Part shown: positions 26,528-35,306 of the stretch, piece by piece
Layout of the letters: every line of letters begins with the position of its first letter
How positions within the stretch are numbered: position 1 is the first letter of the stretch
Source: Spirosoma agri
Lineage (GTDB): Bacteria > Bacteroidota > Bacteroidia > Cytophagales > Spirosomataceae
Length of the DNA stretch: 64,000 bases
Assembly (NCBI RefSeq): GCF_010747415.1
Contig: NZ_JAAGNZ010000002.1
Location: 372,001 to 436,000 of the forward strand
Direction of reading: 5' to 3'
Made by a program: the position numbers and the translations under genes
The notes under the pieces: generated by a model
What the model was told of the DNA's origin: nothing
The model's database searches: none
What the model saw: only the letters and a program-made list of their open reading frames with translations

Positions 26528-27601
26528 CTAAGCAGTCAGGTATAGCTTGTGCAATTTGCTGCGGGCGTCTTTAGTGGTGAACTACCAATCGGTTTTAGCT
26601 TGTTTAGCGTTCCGCTTGGTTTGCCAAGCACTGATTTAAGCCACCAACAACTCTTTGATGGCGATATGGCGACTTGGACAATCACGTTGTAAGATAGCTA
26701 GCTCAACCCCGGCTATCTCTAACCAACTGCCATGCTTATGAGTGTAGACAGATTCCAGCCGATCCAGATACTTTTTGGCTTTCTCCGGCCTTAAAACCGT
26801 GTAAAAGCGCTAGGCTTGTGCGTACTTAAATTGTCGCTAATTACTATCATTTTCAAATATCTGGCGTAAACTCGACCCATTAAATTAATGATTATGTCCA
26901 CTCAAGTGGCGGCCTTATAATCGTCTTTGATAATCAAAATTGGTGACCTGCTAGTGGTTCAAAGACCATATAAATCTCGCTTACGTACGCTGTGACGGAT
27001 GTATTCAGAATCTTCTATCGCATCCTATTGGATGATCGATGATGCATAATCTCTATAAGCTATTTGGGTGGCTTATCCAGACAAACAACTGGAAATCGCT
27101 TATTATAATGATGCTTACACATAGACAAGACTTGCCTCACATGATACACAAAATCAGCATTCTACTTAGGTGGAACGATCCATCCGTTGACCCGTCAAGA
27201 CGTTAATTCTTTTTTTTAGTGCTGTTGCTACGCTGGTTTGCAAGACACTCTCCACCACCTGTAATTTAATCAGGCGGTCTACAATGGTCTGTAATTTTCA
27301 ACGGCTTTCTCTTACGAGTGGCGGGTTACAAACGATTGCAATCAAATGAGATTCTAACTCAACAGTGTTTTTTTTGATCGTACTGTGAATACAGCCATGT
27401 CTTGTTCAAAAAAGGCCTTGCTGCGTGTGGAGAGATGGTTTATAGTGGCAACATCGGCTCACTTCGTCGTTCAATGGCCTCATCGCTCGCCAACAGGACG
27501 TTGGTATTCAAGGCAATTTTGACTGTTGCTTTACCTTTCTAAGCTTTGGCTACTAATTCAGCCCGTTTTTTAGGCAGGAGTTTGATTCGAAACTTTACCA
27601 T
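26528..27601 (-). pseudogene. Decayed full-length IS630-family transposase
   Basis: On the minus strand from ATG 27601: VKFRIKLLPKKRAELV and NTNVLLASDEAIERRSEP match the IS630 N-terminus (helix-turn-helix region). Next come CNPPLVRESR, RLIKLQVVESVLQTSV, PVVCLDK (first Asp region), IYMVFEPLAGH, SDNLSTHKPSAF (second Asp), THKHGSWLEIAGVELAIL (Glu region) and WFTTKDARSKLHKLYL. The blocks occur in the right order and total length (about 1.07 kb), but in different frames and with many stops. It is dead. A TGTTGAAGGC at 26519-26528 recurs in the palindrome at 27809-27866 and may reflect terminal repeats. Confidence 0.8.
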
Positions 27602-28113
27602 GAACGGAGGGCATTTTCTCGGAAAAGCACCGCTACCTGCTATATTACCCTTTAAGCAACATTATCACCATTGAGCTAACATTTAAAATCATGTTGAAAT
27701 GGATTTGTTGTTCAACCAAATCTAATCTCATAGCAGTATTTTTGTGATACTGATCTTTTTTATGATTGTTTATTAGATATTAGATGTCCTTTACTTAATT
27801 TTATGGTGGCCTTCAACATACCTTGAAGCAGGAGCTAGTTTGCTTGTTTCAAGGTATGTTGAAGGCAGATTCTCGCATTACTGACTTGAACACAAAATAA
27901 ATAGATTTAAGAGAATGTTGTGAAGTAACAAAACTCCCGCTACTATGTTTCTTATTGCAAAAATATGATACCTTTAGGAGACTATTAGAGCACATTAGTA
28001 GCCTTTTCGAGTTTATATGTTGAAAATTGTAGCCATCACTGGCTTGGATTGTGTACATAGTTAAGTAAGGGAATTTGTGGAGATAGTAATGTTTTATTTA
28101 AACTAAACAGAAT
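27602..28113. other. Gap between IS630 relic and third fibre gene
   Basis: About 510 bp, AT-rich, with the long palindrome 27809-27866 as the only clear structure. No supported gene. Confidence 0.5.
27809..27866. repeat. Perfect 19-bp inverted repeat with 20-nt spacer
   Basis: GCCTTCAACATACCTTGAA at 27809-27827 and its exact complement at 27848-27866. No T-run follows on either side, so a simple terminator is unlikely. Could be abutted transposon ends or a regulatory stem upstream of the fibre gene at 28114. Confidence 0.85.
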
Positions 28114-29799
28114 GTGAAAATTTTTTTATTTGCATTTAGCTTTTGTTCCTTAAGTTTGACTGTTTTCGCTCAAACAAATTTTGTAGCCACTACACCTTCT
28201 TCGACTACTCCAGGGTCTGACAACACTTTGGTAGGGGTAGGAGCGGGAAATTTGAATATGAGCGGAGCCAGTAATTTATTCATTGGCCGTGGAACCGGCA
28301 TTCAGAACATGGCTGGCACTCAAAATGCATTTTTGGGGGCTTTGGCTGGCAACCAGAATACGTCTGGTCAGAACAATTCTTTCGTGGGATACAGGTCGGG
28401 CTTCAGCAACAGTACGGGTAATAATAATACCTTTTTAGGGTCTGGGGCTGGCTATACGAATGGAACAGGTTATAACAATGCGTTTGCCGGCTATAACGCC
28501 GGGTACTTTAATTCACAGGGCAATTACAACGCGTTTTTCGGCAGCGGTGCCGGTTATGCTAACTCGCAAGGTAGCAGTAACACATTCATAGGAGCTGATG
28601 CTGGAAGTGCAAATACCACAGGGTCAGGCAATACCTATATGGGGTCGCTGTCAGGTGCGTCAGGTAATAATACAGCTCAAAATACCTTCGTTGGCGCTAA
28701 CACGGGATCAAGTAATACCGGAATCGCAAATACATTTCTTGGATTTCAAGCAGGTCAGAATAATCAGTCTGGCGCCTATAACGTGTTTATTGGCTCATCG
28801 GCTGGTGCAAACAATACTGCAGGACTCAGTAATATGTTTCTAGGTCAGCAGGCAGGATTCAATAATACAACAGGTAACTACAACTTGTTTATGGGTAACA
28901 GCTCCGGAAGCGCTACCACAACTGGGATTGGAAATACTGCTATTGGAGATGGATCTTTACTGCGAAACAGTACAGGTATTCATAATTCTGCAATTGGTCA
29001 GTACGCAGGTGTTGAAAGTAAGGGAGATGAAAACGTCTTTATTGGTTTTGCTGCTGATGTAACGCCAGCTACCCCAAATTTGACAAATGTAGTCGCCATT
29101 GGTGCGCGAGCCAGAGTCAGTCAAAGTAACAGTATAGTATTAGGTGCCGGAGCAAATGTAGGTATTGGTACATCCGCTCCGGCTAATAAGTTGGAAATCA
29201 CCCAAGGAAATTCGGGCAATAGTGGTTTACGCTTTACTAATTTGACTGCCTCCTCTACCGCTAGTGCTGTTAACCAAACAAAATTCTTAACAGTTAACGC
29301 GCAGGGAGATGTTATTCTGGGGAGCTTAAATGGTTCAGCGCGGATAGGTGCCGATGACGTATCTGATAATTGGCAGGTAATTGGTGAGAACATTCAAAAT
29401 AGCAATACTGGTGGAGTTGTTATTGGCCCGGGAATCAGTAAAACTCCCGCGGGTTACCGGTTATACGTGGCTGATGGTGTATTGACAGAAAAAGTAAAAG
29501 TGGCTGTTAGAAGCACAAACGATTGGTCTGACCGGGTTTTTGAGAAGGGTTATCGATTAAAAAGCTTATCAGATGTTGAAACGTTTATTCGCCAATCGAA
29601 GCATTTGCCTGGAGTTCCATCGGCAGAGGAAGTTGTTAAGGAAGGTGTCGATGTAGGACAAATGCAGGCTAAACTACTTGAGAAAGTGGAAGAATTAACC
29701 TTGTACGTTATCAATCTGAAAAAGCAAAACGATGCTTTAACTCGGAAAAGCGCTCAATTGGAACATCGTCTTAACAAATTGAATACTAAACGCAAATAA
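28114..29799 (+). CDS. Secreted repeat-rich fibre protein, paralogue of 14246-15625
   Basis: 561 aa, starting with GTG at 28114 (the ATG two bases upstream is immediately followed by TGA). Signal peptide MKIFLFAFSFCSLSLTVFAQ. Residues about 30-260 hold about 15 repeats of the FxGxxAGxxN type (for example NTFLGSGAGYTNGTGYNN). They are followed by the block GNTAIGDGSLLRNSTG ... VSQSNSIVLGAGANVGIGT and a C-terminal domain with KVKVAVRSTNDWSDRVFEK and HLPGVPSAEE, then a coiled coil. The last 300 residues are near-duplicates of the 14246 protein, while the repeat number differs. The T9SS cargo gene follows after 1 bp. Exported; adhesive or structural role inferred. Confidence 0.83.
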   Translation: MKIFLFAFSFCSLSLTVFAQTNFVATTPSSTTPGSDNTLVGVGAGNLNMSGASNLFIGRGTGIQNMAGTQNAFLGALAGNQNTSGQNNSFVGYRSGFSNSTGNNNTFLGSGAGYTNGTGYNNAFAGYNAGYFNSQGNYNAFFGSGAGYANSQGSSNTFIGADAGSANTTGSGNTYMGSLSGASGNNTAQNTFVGANTGSSNTGIANTFLGFQAGQNNQSGAYNVFIGSSAGANNTAGLSNMFLGQQAGFNNTTGNYNLFMGNSSGSATTTGIGNTAIGDGSLLRNSTGIHNSAIGQYAGVESKGDENVFIGFAADVTPATPNLTNVVAIGARARVSQSNSIVLGAGANVGIGTSAPANKLEITQGNSGNSGLRFTNLTASSTASAVNQTKFLTVNAQGDVILGSLNGSARIGADDVSDNWQVIGENIQNSNTGGVVIGPGISKTPAGYRLYVADGVLTEKVKVAVRSTNDWSDRVFEKGYRLKSLSDVETFIRQSKHLPGVPSAEEVVKEGVDVGQMQAKLLEKVEELTLYVINLKKQNDALTRKSAQLEHRLNKLNTKRK

Positions 29800-29800
29800 T

Positions 29801-30334
29801 ATGAAACTATTATTTTTACTATTAGGATGTGGATTCGCTGTAAATAGCATGGGGCAGGCACCTGCCAATAACCTGCGTGTTCAATTGAGTTATGAACGAG
29901 CTGGTCAGTATATTCAGCAAGCCGTTGAAACAATAGAAGCTGTAAATGTAATTGGCACGGCTAGCACTGTTGATTACAAGGCTGGTCGTTCCGTAACGCT
30001 ATCAACTGGTTTTGAAGCTAAATTAGGGAGCACATTCACCGCAGCTATCCAGCCAATAATTGGAGCTAATGAACTCGCGTTGGAGCTGAAAGCTTACCCC
30101 AATCCGTTCGATCATTCCACAAAAATAGATTATCTTCTCCCTGCTGACGGTAAAGTGAACCTATGGATAATAGATACACAGGGGAAAGTTGTTGGTCAGT
30201 TGGTGAAAGAAGAAAACCAATCTGCCGGTAGACACCAAATCGAGTGGAAACCCCAAAACATAGATGCTGGCGTGTATATTCCTATTATAGAGGCCAATCA
30301 ACAAAAAGTAACAAGTCGTCTTATCAAAAAATAA
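29801..30334 (+). CDS. T9SS type A sorting-domain protein with 3-coathanger-like stack
   Basis: 177 aa. Signal peptide MKLLFLLLGCGFAVNSMGQ, a short central beta region with YKAGRSVTLSTGFEAKLGS (the GxxVxLxxGF pattern often seen before sorting domains), and a C-terminal type IX secretion sorting domain (about residues 100-177). That domain shows LKAYPNPF, KVNLWIIDTQGKVV, AGRHQIEW and GVYIPIIEANQQ ending in basic residues. T9SS cargo is moved across the outer membrane and usually attached to the cell surface. It sits 1 bp after the fibre gene, suggesting cotranslation and a joint function. Too small to carry an enzymatic domain. A strong terminator follows. Confidence 0.87.
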   Translation: MKLLFLLLGCGFAVNSMGQAPANNLRVQLSYERAGQYIQQAVETIEAVNVIGTASTVDYKAGRSVTLSTGFEAKLGSTFTAAIQPIIGANELALELKAYPNPFDHSTKIDYLLPADGKVNLWIIDTQGKVVGQLVKEENQSAGRHQIEWKPQNIDAGVYIPIIEANQQKVTSRLIKK

Positions 30335-30346
30335 TTTCTACAACTT

Positions 30347-30387
30347 AATAAAGAAAGCCTGCGTGATAAACGTAGGCTTTCTTTATT
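30347..30387 (+). terminator. Strong hairpin terminator after the T9SS cargo gene
   Basis: AATAAAGAAAGCCT at 30347-30360 pairs perfectly with 30374-30387, with further CGT/ACG pairing in the loop. The stem is A-rich then T-rich, so it can act in both directions. Confidence 0.8.
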
Positions 30388-30498
30388 TCTATTCATCACT
30401 TGTTCGGCACAATGGATTGAAAGAAGCCAGAATCACAATAAACATCGATTTAAGGCATTAATATTGTAAGTCTATTTATTCACTCACTTCGACAATCA

Positions 30499-32022
30499 AT
30501 GCACTTCCGCTTAAAGTCGGGTCTTTTACTCTGTTTTGTTAGTGCCTCCATTATTTTAAAAGCACAATCTCTACGTCGACCTAATCACTACTCGGCTGAA
30601 GTAGGAACATACACTTCTTCATCAACCGAAACCCCGTTTTGGCTGAGGGCCAATCAATACGGTATTGTGCCGAATCGATCGTCAGCGTTGACATTCCGGG
30701 CTGGAGTATATAGCGATTATGATAGTGCCCGTCATAGCACTGGACACTGGCATGATTCAAAGTTTGACTTTGGCTATGGATTAAATGTAGTGGTCAACAA
30801 TTCCCCAAATCAATTAGCGTATGAAAATACGGTTTTATTGCCAGAAGCGTACGTGAAAGTACGTCGGGGTATTTTTGAGTTATACATTGGGCGACAACGG
30901 GAGAAGTTTGGTCTGGCAGATTCAACGTTATCAACAGGCTCATACGCGTGGTCTGGCAATGCGATGCCAGTTCCTAAGATTCAGATTTCCATACCTGTCT
31001 TTACGCCTATTGGTTTTACGAAAGGCTGGCTTGCGGTTCAGGGAACGTTTGCGCATGGTTATCTGGATGCTAAAGGGTATATCAAAAATACCATGTTACA
31101 TCAGAAATCACTGTATCTACGATTAGGGCGGGAACGGGATCCCATACGTATCTACGGAGGTATTAATCATCAAGCCGTTTGGGGTGGGCAAGCTACAGAT
31201 CCTACAGGCATCCCAGGTACAATACCAGTAGGAGGCAAGTTACCGAATGGATTGTTGAACTATTTTTACGTGGTTACGACACTTAACTCCGGCCGTACTG
31301 ATCCACAGCAATATAGCTTTTTTGATATGACAAACCGAGTTGGTAACCATTTGGGTTCGGTAGATATGGCGGTCGAACTGGATCTTGTTCGTCATACACT
31401 GTATTTATACCGTCAGAATTTATATGAAGATGGGTCGTTATTTTATTTGATCAACATTGCTGATGGGTTAAATGGATTACGCATTCGTAGGAATGATCCC
31501 GATGCTCTGGTCCGTGATATTCTGTTCGAGTTTTTGAACACCACCAGTCAGGGCGGCCCTGAATTTATTATCGATGATCCTGACAAACGGGGCAAAGATG
31601 ATTATTTTAATCACCAGCAGTATCGAGATGGTTGGGCTTATCGACAGCATACGATCGGCACACCGTTCATCGCACCCGCACTCGGACCGCAGGATCAGTA
31701 TCCGTATGGCACCTTTACCGCCAATAACAGAATGTATGTTTTTCATACAGGGCTCGCTGGCAGCCTGCCATGGCGAGGAACTATGCTGGCAGGCTTGATT
31801 TCGTACCAAATCAAGCTATCGTATAGTCGAAATCTAGGTACATATGATAATCCCTATCAACCTATCCGAAATCAATTTTCGGGATATGCCAGTATAGTAA
31901 CCCCCCTCGCTATTCTAGGGGGTATCAATTTGACCGGGAGTATTGCTATTGATGAGGGAAAGCTCTATCAAAATGGGGTAGGAGGATATATCAGTTTGAA
32001 AAAAAACTGGTTATCTAGATAA
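30499..32022 (+). CDS. Wzi-like capsule assembly outer-membrane protein
   Basis: 507 aa. Signal peptide (SGLLLCFVSASIILKAQS), then the Wzi-family opening VGTYTSSSTETPFWLRANQYG. Alternating beta-strand pattern to the end, with ELYIGRQREKFGLADSTLSTGSYAWSGNA and NRVGNHLGSVDMAVEL, both shared with the second Wzi gene at 33635. Also SQGGPEFIIDDPDKRGKDDYFNH. In E. coli Wzi is an 18-strand barrel and lectin that ties capsule to the surface. Its presence next to the priming transferase supports a surface-attached product. No operon partner on the left (terminator at 30347-30387); 189 bp separate it from the next gene. Confidence 0.9.
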   Translation: MHFRLKSGLLLCFVSASIILKAQSLRRPNHYSAEVGTYTSSSTETPFWLRANQYGIVPNRSSALTFRAGVYSDYDSARHSTGHWHDSKFDFGYGLNVVVNNSPNQLAYENTVLLPEAYVKVRRGIFELYIGRQREKFGLADSTLSTGSYAWSGNAMPVPKIQISIPVFTPIGFTKGWLAVQGTFAHGYLDAKGYIKNTMLHQKSLYLRLGRERDPIRIYGGINHQAVWGGQATDPTGIPGTIPVGGKLPNGLLNYFYVVTTLNSGRTDPQQYSFFDMTNRVGNHLGSVDMAVELDLVRHTLYLYRQNLYEDGSLFYLINIADGLNGLRIRRNDPDALVRDILFEFLNTTSQGGPEFIIDDPDKRGKDDYFNHQQYRDGWAYRQHTIGTPFIAPALGPQDQYPYGTFTANNRMYVFHTGLAGSLPWRGTMLAGLISYQIKLSYSRNLGTYDNPYQPIRNQFSGYASIVTPLAILGGINLTGSIAIDEGKLYQNGVGGYISLKKNWLSR

Positions 32023-32211
32023 AACAATAACCGTCTGGAATGTAGTAATAATCAGATCTTGTCAACAAATAGGATAAAAATTATTACATTGCGGGGCAAT
32101 TTCTACAACCGTAGGATAATTTTAAGAAATACGGCCAGTTTCACTGCCTATATTCGCTCATCCAAGCATGATAAAGTTGTGAATTGTACCCGCACAGCAA
32201 ACCAGTAAAAG

Positions 32212-33591
32212 ATGAGGCATCGCTATTCCATATTATTCTTTCCGCTTCACATTATTGTCGACTTCCTAAGCCTGAACGCGGCTTTTGTAGGGGCGTATGG
32301 AATAAAGTTTGGAACAATCAATCCTATTTTCGAGCCACCTTATGCCACCTTATGGTGGGTCTTTAACTTAATTTGGCTGGCTGAAATCTTACTGTTTAAG
32401 CCTTATATTTTCCCTCGGCAGCTATTCAAAGCCGACCATTTAATCAAAAAGTTATTTATATTGATGGCCGTACATGTAGCCGTGTTGGCTATTTACTGGG
32501 TGGCTGTAAAAGGTTATTATTACTCAAGAGAGCATATCGCTATTACGTATGGGATATTTGCTGTATTGGGTATGGCCTTTCGTATTGGGGGGCTGATATT
32601 CCTGAAAGAATACCGGGCTCGGGGCTATAATAATCGAAAATACATAGTAGTCGGATATGGTAAATTAGCCACGACGATCAGAGGGTTTTATGACGCTCAT
32701 CCCGAGATGGGATTTCATTTTTACGGTTACTTTGACGAACCGACAGCTGAAACATCGGACTTGCTTAGAGGTAATTATAACGAATTGCTGGATTATGTTC
32801 GTCTTAATCAGATAGACTGCGTTTATTGTTGTATGCCTTACATTGATAATAGTCGTCTAAAAGATATTGTAGATGATGCAGAAGATGTCGATTATCAGGT
32901 AAAACTATTGGTTGATTTCAGGGGATTTCTAGCACGTGGAGCTTCTGTCGAATACCACGACTTTCTGCCAGTTCTGAATTTGTCTTCGCAGATGCTGGTT
33001 GATTTTCAGGTGAATACCCTCAAACGCGGATTTGATATTGTGTTCTCCTTGGGAATAATAAGCTTAGGATTACCCTTTTTTGTATTGGTTGCTATTGTTA
33101 CGTGGCTGAGCTCCAAAGGCCCAGTTCTTTATGCACAAGAACGCATTGGTCGTGAAGGGCGACCATTTCTCATCTATAAGTTTCGTAGCATGTATGTAAA
33201 TGCGGAACAAGGGGGCCCAGTATTGTCAGGAGGAGATCGAGATAACCGGATTACGCCTTGGGGGCGTTTTATGCGGCAAACACGTTTGGATGAGTTACCC
33301 CAGTTTTATAATGTACTCCGCGGTGATATGTCAGTGGTGGGGCCAAGACCTGAACGGCAGTTTTTTATCGACCAGATTGTAGAGGTTGCTCCTGAATACA
33401 GGACACTCCTGAAGGTAAAGCCGGGTATCACGTCTATCGGGCAGATCAAGTTTGGCTACGCAGCCAGTATTGAAGAAATGGTGCAACGGCTACGGTATGA
33501 CCTTCTTTATCCAGAACGCCGATCCTTTCTATTTGACATTTGGATTATCGCCCAGACGGTCCGGGTGATGGTGCAGGGCAGGGGCAAATAG
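32212..33591 (+). CDS. Polyprenyl sugar-phosphate transferase (WbaP/WcaJ-like)
   Basis: 459 aa. Four N-terminal membrane helices (residues about 5-125), a CoA-binding-like cytosolic domain (NRKYIVVGYGKLATTI, about 140-240), a fifth hydrophobic helix (GFDIVFSLGIISLGLPFFVLVAIV), and the conserved C-terminal catalytic domain. That domain shows GPVLYAQERIGREGRPFLIYKFRSM, LDELPQFYNVLRGDMS, VGPRPER and KPGITSIGQI. It transfers a sugar-1-phosphate, commonly glucose or galactose, to undecaprenyl phosphate and so starts each repeat unit. It sits between two wzi genes, 14 bp before the second frame's first possible start. It is the committed step for the Wzx/Wzy-like genes upstream. Confidence 0.93.
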   Translation: MRHRYSILFFPLHIIVDFLSLNAAFVGAYGIKFGTINPIFEPPYATLWWVFNLIWLAEILLFKPYIFPRQLFKADHLIKKLFILMAVHVAVLAIYWVAVKGYYYSREHIAITYGIFAVLGMAFRIGGLIFLKEYRARGYNNRKYIVVGYGKLATTIRGFYDAHPEMGFHFYGYFDEPTAETSDLLRGNYNELLDYVRLNQIDCVYCCMPYIDNSRLKDIVDDAEDVDYQVKLLVDFRGFLARGASVEYHDFLPVLNLSSQMLVDFQVNTLKRGFDIVFSLGIISLGLPFFVLVAIVTWLSSKGPVLYAQERIGREGRPFLIYKFRSMYVNAEQGGPVLSGGDRDNRITPWGRFMRQTRLDELPQFYNVLRGDMSVVGPRPERQFFIDQIVEVAPEYRTLLKVKPGITSIGQIKFGYAASIEEMVQRLRYDLLYPERRSFLFDIWIIAQTVRVMVQGRGK

Positions 33592-33634
33592 CCGTTGTAA
33601 TGGATTGGCACTAGGCTATCTTTTTCCTCACTTT

Positions 33635-35191
33635 ATGAGAATTGCCCTTTTTAGTTTCTTTCTGCTTAGTTCGTTGTTTACACCCGGCACTGCCTCCTAC
33701 GGTCAACGGATTACTCAGTATTCGGTAGAAGCAGGAGGGATGGCCTCTTCGAGTCAAACGCCGTTCTGGTTGAGAGCAAATCAATACGGTACTGTTCCAC
33801 TAACTAATCCTTTACTGCGCCTGAATGTGAACTTGCATTCAGAATACCAACTTAGTGATAGCACAGGCAACCGCCCTAAAGCAGATTGGGGATACGGCCT
33901 AAACGTTGTCGCCAATGCTGGGCAGAGTAATCAGATTTTATTGGCTGAGGCCTATATTAAAACACGGCTGGGGGCATTTGAACTTTACGCTGGTCGTCGT
34001 AAAGAAGTTGTAGGTTTAGTCGATACGTTGCTGACAACTGGTGCCTATGCCTGGTCGGGTAACGCGCTGCCCATTCCAAAAATACAAATTGGTTTAACCT
34101 CTTATACGCCACTTCCATTTACAAAAGGTGTTATTTCTGTATTGGGAGCCTGGTCACATGGGTGGTTTGAAAACTCAGACCGGTTGGTAAAAGGATCCTA
34201 TTTGCATCAAAAGTACTTTTATGCAAGGTTAGGTAAACCATCGTGGCGGGTTCGTTTATACGCAGGTTTTAATCATCAGGTAATCTGGGGAGGGTACGCC
34301 GATCCCAATGTGTTAGGGCCTGTAGTAGCCGTAGACGGAAAACTTCCATCGAGTTTACAGTATTATCCCAATGTTGTATTTGGTACACGCGGGAATGATT
34401 ATCAAAACGACAATAATCTCACTTCCTTTGAGGACAATCGCATTGGTAACCATCTAGGATCACTCGATCTAGCAGCCGACGTTGACCTGAATGATTGGAA
34501 TATTTATGCCTATCGGCAATTCCTATATGATGATGGTTCCTTGTTTTACGGCACTAACATACAGGATGGCTTGAATGGCTTACGTGTCAAAAATCGGAAT
34601 CAGCCGACGGGAGACGCGTTTTTTCTGAGACAAATTACCTTGGAATATCTCTTTACTGGCAGTCAGGGTGGGCCCGAATTTGTTATCGACGATCCGAAAC
34701 GCCGTGGTCGCGATAATTATTTTAACCATAGCCAGTTTGTCGATGGGTGGACTTATTTTGGCCGTACCATCGGTAGTCCTTTCTTGATGCCAAGGGCAGA
34801 TGTGAACCCTAGTTTATCCACGTATAGCCCCGCTATTGCCAACAATCGGGTTAGTGCGTTCCACCTTGGCTTAAGTGCTTTGCTGTTCGACAAGGTGGAT
34901 TTGACCACACGATTGTCATACAGCATCAACGCCGGAACCTACGATATACCTTTTATAACATTACCCCGTCAATTTTCCGGCTTGTTAAACGTCGCCGTGC
35001 CTGTCAATATACTGGGTGGTGCCAGCATCAATGGCTCTATTGCTGCCGACGTTGGGCAACTACTACCCGACAGTTTTGGCGCTTATCTGGGTATACGTAA
35101 GTCAGGTTTCTTAGGGAATAAACCGGCTCGGATGAGACCATATAGTGCGACCAGCAAGCGTTCAGGGTATTGGCCAGTGAATAATCGGTAG
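33635..35191 (+). CDS. Second Wzi-like capsule assembly outer-membrane protein
   Basis: 518 aa from ATG 33635. A TTG at 33605 is in frame but would put ten extra residues before the signal peptide MRIALFSFFLLSSLFTPG...SYGQ. Paralogue of 30499-32022: VEAGGMASSSQTPFWLRANQYG, LYAGRRKEVVGLVDTLLTTGAYAWSGNA, NRIGNHLGSLDLAADV, SQGGPEFVIDDPKRRGRDNYFNH and a barrel-like strand pattern throughout. A short basic tail extends beyond the last strand (LGNKPARMRPYSATSKR). Two Wzi proteins flanking the priming transferase suggest either duplication or two surface polymers. Start and signal peptide are clear; substrate is unknown. Confidence 0.9.
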   Translation: MRIALFSFFLLSSLFTPGTASYGQRITQYSVEAGGMASSSQTPFWLRANQYGTVPLTNPLLRLNVNLHSEYQLSDSTGNRPKADWGYGLNVVANAGQSNQILLAEAYIKTRLGAFELYAGRRKEVVGLVDTLLTTGAYAWSGNALPIPKIQIGLTSYTPLPFTKGVISVLGAWSHGWFENSDRLVKGSYLHQKYFYARLGKPSWRVRLYAGFNHQVIWGGYADPNVLGPVVAVDGKLPSSLQYYPNVVFGTRGNDYQNDNNLTSFEDNRIGNHLGSLDLAADVDLNDWNIYAYRQFLYDDGSLFYGTNIQDGLNGLRVKNRNQPTGDAFFLRQITLEYLFTGSQGGPEFVIDDPKRRGRDNYFNHSQFVDGWTYFGRTIGSPFLMPRADVNPSLSTYSPAIANNRVSAFHLGLSALLFDKVDLTTRLSYSINAGTYDIPFITLPRQFSGLLNVAVPVNILGGASINGSIAADVGQLLPDSFGAYLGIRKSGFLGNKPARMRPYSATSKRSGYWPVNNR

Positions 35192-35306
35192 CGCTTAGTT
35201 AGGTATTAATCGTTAGTTTTTTAGTTAATTTCGAAAAGACTAGCAGTTGCTGCACAAGAACCGAGTTTATTTCTAAGTTTAAGGTATAGTAAGCGTAAAA
35301 CGGTGC

